This document shows positions 6,497-12,160 of a DNA stretch of 12,160 nt, one piece after another. The stretch lies in NCBI GenBank assembly GCA_047629975.1, contig JBLHUT010000084.1:1-12160 (forward strand), read 5' to 3'. This DNA is from JBLHUT01 sp047629975 (GTDB lineage: Bacteria; Pseudomonadota; Alphaproteobacteria; Rhodobacterales; Rhodobacteraceae). Positions within the stretch are counted from its first letter, which is position 1; every line of letters starts with the position of its first letter. The translations under genes were made by a program, and so were the position numbers. The notes beneath the pieces are model-generated. The model was not told the origin of the DNA. It did not search any database and worked only from the letters and a program-made list of their open reading frames with translations.

Positions 6497-8014
6497 ATGG
6501 CCGACTTTATGAGCGGTGCGGCGCAGATTTTCACCATCACGACATTGTTGTACATGTTGGCGGGCTCTGTTGCCGGAATTGTGGCGGCTGCTATCCCCGG
6601 TTTTACGGTGACCATGGCCATCGTGTTGACGCTGCCGCTCACGTTCACGATGGAGCCGCTGCAAGGGATTGCGGTCATGCTGGCGGTTTATGTCGGCGGC
6701 TATACGGGCGGGCTGATTTCGGCGGCGCTTTTGGGAATTCCGGGCACGCCATCGTCGGTTGCGACAACATTTGACGCCTTCCCGATGGCGCGCAAGGGAG
6801 AAGCCGGCCGTGCGCTGTCTATCGGCATCTGGGCCTCGTTTTTTGGAACGGTCATTTCGACGGTCGTTCTGATTTTTGCGGCGCCTCCGCTGGCGTTGTT
6901 TGCGGTGCGGCTGGGACCATGGGAATACTTTTCGCTGATTGTTTTCGCCCTGACGATCGTCGCGAGCCTTGTCGGGACATCCGTCATTCGCGGCATGCTT
7001 GCCGGGCTGATCGGTCTGGCGATTTCTACGGTTGGTACCGATCCGATCATGGGGCGTCCGCGATTTGATTTCGGTATCGAGATGTTGCAGACCGGCCTGC
7101 CGTTTCTTGTTGTCCTGATCGGTATCTTTGCGATTTCGCAGCTGGTATCCGAGGTCGAGGACGCCAAAAATGTGCGCTCGGGCAACCCGCTTGTCACTGG
7201 CGCGATAGATTTCCAGACCTGGAAGGTCATGAAAGAGGTGTTGATGCGGCCGGTAAACCTGCTGCGGTCCTCGATTGTCGGGGTGTTGATCGGCGCGCTT
7301 CCGGGCGCAGGCGGATCAATTGCAAATCTGGTTGCCTATGATCAGGCCAAACGGGCCTCGAAACATCCCGAAACCTTCGGTACCGGTGAACCTGATGGCA
7401 TTGTTGCCTCTGAAGCGGGCAATTCCGCGACGGCGGGCGGGGGGCTTATTCCGTTGATCGGTTTGGGGATTCCGGGTTCTGCGGTCGATGCCATTTTGAT
7501 GGCGTCCCTTATGGTGCATGGCATTTCCGTCGGGCCAAGATTGATTCTGGACAATGCCGATCTGGTTTACGGCATGTTTATCGCCATGGTCGTGTCCTCT
7601 TTCATGATGCTGGTTGTGTCGGTGTTTTCCATGCGTCTGTTCTTGCGGGTCACCGAGGTGCCCAAATGGCTGATCGTGCCGGTTGTTATGACCTGTTGCG
7701 TCGTCGGGACCTTTGCGCTGAACAACCGCGTGACGGACCTGTACCTGCTGATCGGGATCGGCATTGCGGGCTATGTTTTGCGCGCTCTCGGGTATTCTTT
7801 GGCGCCGCTGGTGCTGGGGGTTATTCTTGGCCCGATCGCAGAGACCAACTTGCGCCGTGCGCTGATGACCGATGAGGACCCGAGCCTTTTCTTTACGCGT
7901 CCCATCAGCCTTATCTTTCTGGTTGCTGCCGTTGTTTCGATCGCTTGGGCGATCCGCAGCCATTTCAAAAATCGTACAACGAATGAAGGGCCTTCTGATG
8001 CACCTGCGACATGA
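6497..8014 (+). CDS. tctA: TTT transporter large membrane subunit (TctA)
   Basis: The 505-residue polytopic membrane protein carries both TctA signatures. The first half has GIVAAAIPGF (27-36), LPLTFTMEP (46-54), GGYTGGLISAALLGIPGTPS (67-86) and a DAFPMARKGEAGRAL stretch. The second half repeats the theme with GALPGAGGS (266-274) and GLGIPGSAVDAILMASLMVHG. These are the paired Gly/Pro loops thought to form the transport path. The chosen ATG 6497 lies one base after the tctB stop and has GGAG 9 bases upstream. The frame is open further up to 6452, but those 15 extra codons lie inside tctB and encode a non-membrane leader. It works with TctB and receives substrate from TctC. Confidence 0.96.
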   Translation: MADFMSGAAQIFTITTLLYMLAGSVAGIVAAAIPGFTVTMAIVLTLPLTFTMEPLQGIAVMLAVYVGGYTGGLISAALLGIPGTPSSVATTFDAFPMARKGEAGRALSIGIWASFFGTVISTVVLIFAAPPLALFAVRLGPWEYFSLIVFALTIVASLVGTSVIRGMLAGLIGLAISTVGTDPIMGRPRFDFGIEMLQTGLPFLVVLIGIFAISQLVSEVEDAKNVRSGNPLVTGAIDFQTWKVMKEVLMRPVNLLRSSIVGVLIGALPGAGGSIANLVAYDQAKRASKHPETFGTGEPDGIVASEAGNSATAGGGLIPLIGLGIPGSAVDAILMASLMVHGISVGPRLILDNADLVYGMFIAMVVSSFMMLVVSVFSMRLFLRVTEVPKWLIVPVVMTCCVVGTFALNNRVTDLYLLIGIGIAGYVLRALGYSLAPLVLGVILGPIAETNLRRALMTDEDPSLFFTRPISLIFLVAAVVSIAWAIRSHFKNRTTNEGPSDAPAT

Positions 8015-9587
8015 TCCTGCGTATCCCTCGCGCCGCTCGCCTGTTCTGGCCGAAAATGTTGTGGCGACGTCACAACCTCTGGCCACACAAGCGGGCATTG
8101 CGATATTGCACCAAGGCGGCAATGCCGTTGATGCAGCGATCGCTGCCGCCGCGACACTGACAATTGTTGAGCCGACGGGGTGTGGCCTTGGCTCGGATGC
8201 GTATTGTATCTTGTGGGACGGAAAGGAACTGCACGGTTTGAATGCCTCGGGCCGCGCACCCGCCGCGTGGACGCCCGAACGGTTTCCCGACGGCATACCA
8301 CAGCACGGCTGGGATTCTGTGACGGTTCCGGGTGTGATCAGCGCGTGGGTCGAGTTGTCCGAAAAGTTCGGCAAACTGGGGCTGGCAACGGTTCTGGCCC
8401 CTGCAATCAAATATGCCGAAGACGGATTTATCGTGTCACCCGTTGTTGGCACGGCATGGGCCAAAGGGGCCGAGGTTCTAAAGGACCAGCCCGGATATGC
8501 CGAAACGTTCATGCCGGGCGGGCGTGCCCCCAAACCGGGCGAGCGTTTTTGCAACCCTGGTGCCGCGCGCACCCTGCGCGCGATTGTCGAGACGAAGGGG
8601 CGCGCGTTTTACGAGGGCGAAATCGCCCAAGAGATCGTCGCATTTGCAAAAGAAAACGGTGGGGCAATGACCCTCGATGATCTCGCTGCCCATACAAACG
8701 ATTGGTGCGGCACGATCAGTCAAACATTCGATGATGTGCAATTGCACGAGATTCCGCCAAACGGGCAGGGTATCGCGGCATTGATGGCGCTGGGCATTTT
8801 GCAGCACACGACCATTCGGGAACACGGTCCTGACGACATCGAGGCCGTGCATCTTCAACTTGAGGCGATCAAGCTGGCGTACAGGGATCTGCATGCTTAT
8901 GTCGCGGACCGCGCGTACATGAACGAGGTTGATGAGACTGCCTTGCTTGACCCTGCCTATCTGAAGTCGCGCGCCGGTCTGATTGATACGGCTCGGGCGC
9001 AGGATTTCGGCCCGGGCGCACCCAAATCGGGGGGCACGGTGTTGCTGAATGTCGGCGATGCCTCAGGTATGATGGTCAGCTTTATCCAGTCGAACTATGC
9101 TGGGTTCGGCTCTGGCGTGGTGGTGCCGGGCACCGGAGTTTCAATGCAAAACCGTGGCTTCGGTTTTACGACCGAACAAGGGCACCCAAATCAGGTCGCG
9201 CCGGGCAAACGACCGTTTCACACGATCATTCCCGGCTTTGTCATGAAAAATGGTGCGCCTTTGATGGCGTTCGGCATGATGGGGGGGCCAATTCAGGCGC
9301 AAGGCCACATGCAGCTTTTGTTGCGCACCCAGTTGTGGAATCAGGATCCCCAGACCGCCGCCGATGCACCGCGTTGGCGGGTGATCGAGGGGTTGGATGT
9401 TGCTTGCGAGCCAACAATGTCTGTGGCGCTTTTGGACGGGTTGAAAAAACTGGGTCACAAAATTCAGGTCGAAGCGCCGGATAACGCATTCGGATTTGGT
9501 GGGGCACAGCTTGTTCAGTGCCTTGAAGGGGGCGGCTATGCCGGAGGGTCCGATCCTCGAAAAGACGGACAGGCGGCAGGGTTTTAG
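7998..9587 (+). CDS. Gamma-glutamyltransferase family protein (YwrD-like, cytoplasmic)
   Basis: The 529-residue product belongs to the Ntn-hydrolase family of gamma-glutamyltransferases, made as a precursor that cuts itself before a catalytic Thr. Here that residue is most likely Thr347 in KSGGTVLL, giving a small subunit of 183 residues. Family features seen are SRRSPVLAENVVATSQPLA, GGNAVDAAIAAAATL, EPTGCGLGSDAY, QSNYAGFGSGVVVPGTG and MMGGPIQAQGH. The Ser-Ser pair that grips the gamma-glutamyl group in classical Ggt is replaced by FH in KRPFHTIIP (404-412), as I recall for the YwrD-like branch, so the substrate may not be glutathione. ATG 7998 has GAAGGG 7 bases upstream and matches the usual N-terminus; the next ATG upstream is 7983. 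There is no signal peptide, unlike periplasmic Ggt. It overlaps tctA by 17 bases, which suggests it acts on the imported compound. Confidence 0.93.
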   Translation: MHLRHDPAYPSRRSPVLAENVVATSQPLATQAGIAILHQGGNAVDAAIAAAATLTIVEPTGCGLGSDAYCILWDGKELHGLNASGRAPAAWTPERFPDGIPQHGWDSVTVPGVISAWVELSEKFGKLGLATVLAPAIKYAEDGFIVSPVVGTAWAKGAEVLKDQPGYAETFMPGGRAPKPGERFCNPGAARTLRAIVETKGRAFYEGEIAQEIVAFAKENGGAMTLDDLAAHTNDWCGTISQTFDDVQLHEIPPNGQGIAALMALGILQHTTIREHGPDDIEAVHLQLEAIKLAYRDLHAYVADRAYMNEVDETALLDPAYLKSRAGLIDTARAQDFGPGAPKSGGTVLLNVGDASGMMVSFIQSNYAGFGSGVVVPGTGVSMQNRGFGFTTEQGHPNQVAPGKRPFHTIIPGFVMKNGAPLMAFGMMGGPIQAQGHMQLLLRTQLWNQDPQTAADAPRWRVIEGLDVACEPTMSVALLDGLKKLGHKIQVEAPDNAFGFGGAQLVQCLEGGGYAGGSDPRKDGQAAGF

Positions 9588-9593
9588 ACAGTC

Positions 9594-9607
9594 CGGGCAA
9601 CCGCCCG
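9594..9607. terminator. Small GC hairpin between convergent genes
   Basis: CGGGC-AACC-GCCCG forms a 5-bp stem with a 4-base loop in the 39-base gap between the operon's last stop and the DUF2461 stop. No real T-tract follows on either strand, so it would be a poor intrinsic terminator. It is noted because it is the only structure in the gap. Confidence 0.3.
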
Positions 9608-9626
9608 AAAACTGCTTTGCGGGTAC

Positions 9627-10280
9627 CTACTCGAAGTAACGCACCAGCGGGCTGGCGGTGCGGAATATCCCGATGATCAAATCGATTGCATCGTCGTCCA
9701 AAAGAGCTGCGTCCGACAGATCCTTGCGGCATCCCAGCCCGACCATTTTCAGGAAGGGTGCCGCAGGATCGCGGCTTTTGAAGCCGTCCGGCACAGGGCC
9801 TAAAGGCTTTCTTGTGACGAGCCCGTCCGGGAACGTCATTTGGAATTCAGGATCGGCCAATACGTCCTTCAAGCCCTCGGGATCATCGGACAGCCGGGTT
9901 CGCACCCGCGCAAGCGCATACTTGGAGGGTTGAAAGAGTGCCGCGCCTGCGTGACATTTTCCCGGCTCGATGTGGAGGTAGTAACCGAAGTCTTCGGTGG
10001 GATCACCGGCATTTGCAAAGACATCGATGTCTGTGCGGTACAGCCCGGGGCCGCTCCGTTCTCGCGGGTCCTGAAAGAACTTTGTATAGCTTTGCTTGGG
10101 TTTGAACCGCGCCTCTGCCACAAAAGGATCAAACCGGTCCGCATAATCATGCAGCGTCATCGCGATACCTGTGAAATTACGCAAGGCGTCGTCGCGTTCG
10201 GGGCGGTGGGCATCCACCCATGCCTTGCGGTTGTTCGTTGCGAGATCCGTCAGGAACGCAAAAGTTTCCGGGTCTACCAT
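9627..10280 (-). CDS. DUF2461 family protein
   Basis: The 217-residue protein matches the DUF2461 (TIGR02453) family of unknown function. Recognisable parts are the opening FAFLTDLATNNRKAWVDAHR, the middle EARFKPKQSYTKFF followed by LYRTDIDVF, and GYYLHIEPGKCHAGAALFQP, where the family has a conserved YYLHxEPG strand. The frame extends to 10364, but ATG 10280 has AGGAG 8 bases upstream and gives the normal family N-terminus. There is no signal peptide or membrane segment, so it is probably cytoplasmic. It is convergent with the transporter operon and divergent from the DUF4188 gene, with no neighbour suggesting a pathway. Confidence 0.92.
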   Translation of the reverse strand: MVDPETFAFLTDLATNNRKAWVDAHRPERDDALRNFTGIAMTLHDYADRFDPFVAEARFKPKQSYTKFFQDPRERSGPGLYRTDIDVFANAGDPTEDFGYYLHIEPGKCHAGAALFQPSKYALARVRTRLSDDPEGLKDVLADPEFQMTFPDGLVTRKPLGPVPDGFKSRDPAAPFLKMVGLGCRKDLSDAALLDDDAIDLIIGIFRTASPLVRYFE

Positions 10281-10288
10281 GGGTGCAA

Positions 10289-10293
10289 CTCCT
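10289..10293 (-). promoter_or_regulatory. Ribosome binding site fixing the DUF2461 start
   Basis: On the minus strand AGGAG stands 8 bases before ATG 10280. It supports this start over the longer frame beginning at 10364. Confidence 0.7.
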
Positions 10294-10460
10294 GTTTTGT
10301 CGCAACAACGAGGCGCGTGCGATCTGACAGGACCCTTGTAGGGCGAAACAGCCGCTTCGAACATGGGTCTTGTTGCGCAGCTTTAGCAGAGCGGAGCCTG
10401 CACGCGGTGGTGCTGCGGCCAAACCCCGCTATGAACAAGCATTGGATAAATGTCTGCGAG

Positions 10461-10470
10461 TATGTACATA
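10461..10470. promoter_or_regulatory. Perfect palindrome TATGTACATA upstream of the DUF4188 gene
   Basis: The 10-base perfect palindrome lies 36 bases before ATG 10507, inside the 226-base divergent region between the DUF2461 and DUF4188 genes. A TTGGAT (10442-10447) could serve as a poor -35, with TACATA (10465-10470) as -10 at 17-base spacing. The palindrome could then be an operator over the promoter. This rests on symmetry and position only. The rest of the divergent region shows nothing I can name. Confidence 0.3.
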
Positions 10471-10506
10471 TTGATCGTAAGGCGCAGGATGCGAGGAGCC
10501 TGAGTG

Positions 10507-10992
10507 ATGGTGGTTGTAAACGACGAACGACTGGCCGCAAAGATCGACGGTGACTTTGTGGTTTTTTTGATCGGTATGCGGATCAACAGGCCGTGGAAGC
10601 CGCACAAATGGTTGCCTGCCTTTCTTGCCATGCCGAAAATGTTGAAAGAACTGGATGCGTTACCGTCCGACACGACGGGTTTCCTTGGTCACAACGGCTT
10701 GGGCATGGGCGTAATTGTTCAGTATTGGCGCAGCTTCGATCATCTGGAGGCTTATGCGCGCTCAAGAGAGAATGCGCATTATCCGGCGTGGACCGCTTTC
10801 AATAAAAGAATGAAGAGCAGTCGCGGCGATGTGGGAATTTGGCACGAGACCTATCTTGTAAAGTCGGGACAATATGAGGCCGTCTATTCGGGAATGCCGG
10901 CATACGGATTGGGGCGGGTGTCGGAGCTGGTGCCGGCTACGGGCAGCCGGAGTGACGCGCGTGAACGTCTGTCGGGGGGCGTGCACCGCTGA
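10507..10992 (+). CDS. DUF4188 family protein (putative monooxygenase-like)
   Basis: The 161-residue protein matches DUF4188 closely over its length. It shows a [20 protein letters not shown] stretch, [53 protein letters not shown] and [15 protein letters not shown]. The family is believed to have a dimeric alpha-beta barrel related to antibiotic-biosynthesis monooxygenases and haem-binding aldoxime dehydratase-like proteins; its reaction is not established. GAGGAG lies 8 bases before ATG 10507. An in-frame GTG at 10504 is a less likely start. It stands alone: divergent from the DUF2461 gene and convergent with the protease gene. No signal peptide is seen. Confidence 0.9.
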   Translation: MVVVNDERLAAKIDGDFVVFLIGMRINRPWKPHKWLPAFLAMPKMLKELDALPSDTTGFLGHNGLGMGVIVQYWRSFDHLEAYARSRENAHYPAWTAFNKRMKSSRGDVGIWHETYLVKSGQYEAVYSGMPAYGLGRVSELVPATGSRSDARERLSGGVHR

Positions 10993-11033
10993 ACCCGATT
11001 GCTTGGGTAACGGTCGCTTGGTCCTGAATTCCG

Positions 11034-11057
11034 AAAAAGCGGCACTTGAAATGCCGC
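11034..11057 (-). terminator. Rho-independent terminator of the serine protease gene
   Basis: Read on the minus strand, GCGGCA, a 7-base loop and TGCCGC are followed directly by TTTTT. The 6-bp GC-rich stem with T-tract is a standard intrinsic terminator about 60 bases past the protease stop. It points in the protease direction only; on the plus strand no T-run follows the stem. Confidence 0.85.
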
Positions 11058-11119
11058 ACGACGTATGAGTGGGGGGGCAATGACGGGCCATCTCGTACGA
11101 TTTTGAAGAGGCGTTATAA

Positions 11120-11974
11120 CTATTGCTGTGTTTCCATTCGCAAGGCCGCCGAAAAGGCTGACACAGGCACGCTTATGTTTTGCAATCCGCTAGGGCCGAC
11201 CGCAACGGCTGATAAAACACCAATTACCTTTGGAATCCCGTCCTCGAAGACGAAAAGTGGCGCGCCAGAATCGCCGTTCATCGCGGCACAGCCTGTTATA
11301 ATCACGCCACTCCCGGGGCGTTGAACCGGCGACCCACACGTTTCGGCCACTGACAGAACATGAGGGCGCAAACCTGCGTAACCGGCAAGACGCACCTGTG
11401 CTGTGCGGATCTGTTCCGCGGACATCGCAGAGAGCGGCGCAAAACCTGTGTCACGACCAATCGGGTGCCTGAGCACAAGTAAAGCCCAATCGATTGACGG
11501 TGATAACGTGAAATCACGTGTCCGGGGGGCGTAAGGAGGGGCCAGAATATACCTTTCGACATCCGACACAGCGACCCCTTTGCCGCGGTCATACCCCGCC
11601 ACAAAACGCAGGCTTTGTGCGGGGATCCATGTTGCACGCAAGGAATTGTACAAACAATGTGCGGCAGTGAGCACAATACGCTCGGACACCAGAGTGCCGG
11701 TGCAATGACTGCGACTCCGGATGCCTGCAAAATTAACGCGCCCGATCATCCGCCACGGCAAGGCTGCCGCGTCAACTATCTTGCGTGCCCTGATTGCGGC
11801 GCATCCATCTCCCAAGGCTTGCCCGGCACCGCAAAGAGGGTTCAGACCAGCACGGTAAACCTCGTCCGTGCTACTGCGGTGCTCCGGTGCAGGGCCGGTT
11901 TGTGCAAAACTGTCGAGCGGCCAGATCACGGCGGCGCACATCAGAATAAATGAAAGGAACGCGTTATAAACCAT
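11120..11974 (-). CDS. Secreted trypsin-like serine protease (S1 family)
   Basis: The 284-residue precursor has a hydrophobic signal peptide, probably cut after DSFA (residue 24). A chymotrypsin-fold domain with a complete triad follows: His106 in LTAAHC, Asp162 in SIDWALL and Ser236 in NGDSGAPL. Cysteines 91/107 and 213/229 are placed for the usual disulfides, and 48/58 may form another in the pro-region. An RARKIVDAAALPW stretch at 62-74 resembles the start of the mature enzyme, so processing near Lys65 is possible. ATG 11974 was chosen because it places the hydrophobic segment at the N-terminus, with AGAAG 6 bases upstream. An in-frame GTG at 12034 would add 20 polar residues and cannot be excluded. 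It likely acts in the periplasm or outside the cell; the substrate is unknown. Confidence 0.92.
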   Translation of the reverse strand: MVYNAFLSFILMCAAVIWPLDSFAQTGPAPEHRSSTDEVYRAGLNPLCGAGQALGDGCAAIRARKIVDAAALPWRMIGRVNFAGIRSRSHCTGTLVSERIVLTAAHCLYNSLRATWIPAQSLRFVAGYDRGKGVAVSDVERYILAPPYAPRTRDFTLSPSIDWALLVLRHPIGRDTGFAPLSAMSAEQIRTAQVRLAGYAGLRPHVLSVAETCGSPVQRPGSGVIITGCAAMNGDSGAPLFVFEDGIPKVIGVLSAVAVGPSGLQNISVPVSAFSAALRMETQQ

Positions 11975-12094
11975 CTGGTTCTTCTGCCCGTGTTGTGGGC
12001 AATGCGTCAACGTGGTTGTGGAATGTGATCTCACTTCGCCTTGCCATTGCTGCGTAGCCGGAGCGTTTGTGCAAGGGTGTCAAAACGCAGGTGC

Positions 12095-12124
12095 TTGACT
12101 GTGGCCTCTTGCCAAACCTGAAAT
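12095..12124 (+). promoter_or_regulatory. Candidate sigma-70-type promoter at right edge
   Basis: TTGACT (12095-12100) and TGAAAT (12119-12124) match the -35 and -10 consensus at 5/6 and 4/6 positions with an 18-base spacer. A LexA-type box begins 3 bases further on, where the transcription start would fall. GAGGAAG at 12154-12160 looks like a ribosome binding site, so a plus-strand gene probably begins just past the window. Confidence 0.45.
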
Positions 12125-12126
12125 TT

Positions 12127-12141
12127 GTTCCTATTTTGTTC
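12127..12141 (+). promoter_or_regulatory. Alphaproteobacterial LexA (SOS) box
   Basis: GTTC-CTATTTT-GTTC fits the GTTC-N7-GTTC direct-repeat consensus of alphaproteobacterial LexA exactly. It overlaps the expected start of transcription from the candidate promoter just upstream, the usual position for repression. The controlled gene is most likely on the plus strand beyond the edge; SOS genes with such boxes include recA, lexA and the imuA-imuB-dnaE2 mutagenesis cassette. Control of the protease, whose start is about 150 bases away on the other strand, is less likely. Confidence 0.6.
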
Positions 12142-12160
12142 GTAGGTTCAGCCGAGGAAG

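Noticed and set aside
7872..7997. Upstream extension of the gamma-glutamyltransferase frame
   Set aside because: The extra stretch overlaps the end of tctA. Although partly hydrophobic, it is a frame shadow; homologues begin near the SRRSPVLA motif, and ATG 7998 has a good ribosome binding site.
7316..8572. 418-codon minus-strand open frame over tctA and the gamma-glutamyltransferase gene
   Set aside because: It is antisense to two clearly recognised genes and encodes a His/Arg/Asn-rich sequence without domains.
12055..12083. Perfect TTGACA (minus strand, 12083-12078) as -35 of the protease promoter
   Set aside because: No acceptable -10 is found 15-19 bases downstream on that strand, so the match alone was not called.

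Overview
The window looks like chromosome of an alphaproteobacterium, most likely of the Rhodobacterales/Roseobacter group. The reasons are GC-rich codon use, a tripartite tricarboxylate transporter operon of the style common in that group, a large repeat protein of the kind exported by type I secretion, and a GTTC-N7-GTTC motif (the alphaproteobacterial LexA box) at the right edge. The taxonomic call is an inference, not a measurement. I see no tRNA, rRNA, insertion sequence or CRISPR array.

Layout. (1) 1-3540, minus strand: the first 1180 codons of a very large modular protein whose 3' end lies beyond the left edge. It is open across the whole stretch, starts at GTG 3540 behind a good AGGAG, and is made of two kinds of beta-rich repeat (called A and B here) plus FG-GAP/VCBS-type calcium-loop units. 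(2) 3541-4020: about 480 bases with no convincing gene. (3) 4021-9587: a LysR-type regulator (minus) divergent from a four-gene plus-strand operon, tctC-tctB-tctA plus a gamma-glutamyltransferase-family gene. The operon genes overlap or lie one base apart, and a perfect T-N11-A palindrome sits next to the regulator start. (4) 9627-10280 (minus): a DUF2461 protein, convergent with the operon. (5) 10507-10992 (plus): a DUF4188 protein, divergent from the DUF2461 gene. (6) 11120-11974 (minus): a secreted trypsin-like serine protease with its own intrinsic terminator. (7) 11975-12160: non-coding, ending in a probable SOS-controlled promoter and a ribosome binding site for a gene that starts just outside the window.

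How the genes may work together. The LysR regulator probably controls uptake of an organic (di)carboxylate or amino-acid-like compound by the TTT transporter. The last gene, a gamma-glutamyltransferase-family enzyme without a signal peptide, overlaps tctA by 17 bases. This suggests that the imported compound carries a gamma-glutamyl or similar amide bond cleaved in the cytoplasm. The giant repeat protein, the DUF genes and the protease look like independent units.

The most interesting structure is inside the giant protein. One position within its A module holds five FG-GAP units in one copy, one in another, and none (only a scar-like remnant) in a third, as if beta-propeller blades were slotted in and out of a fixed host site.
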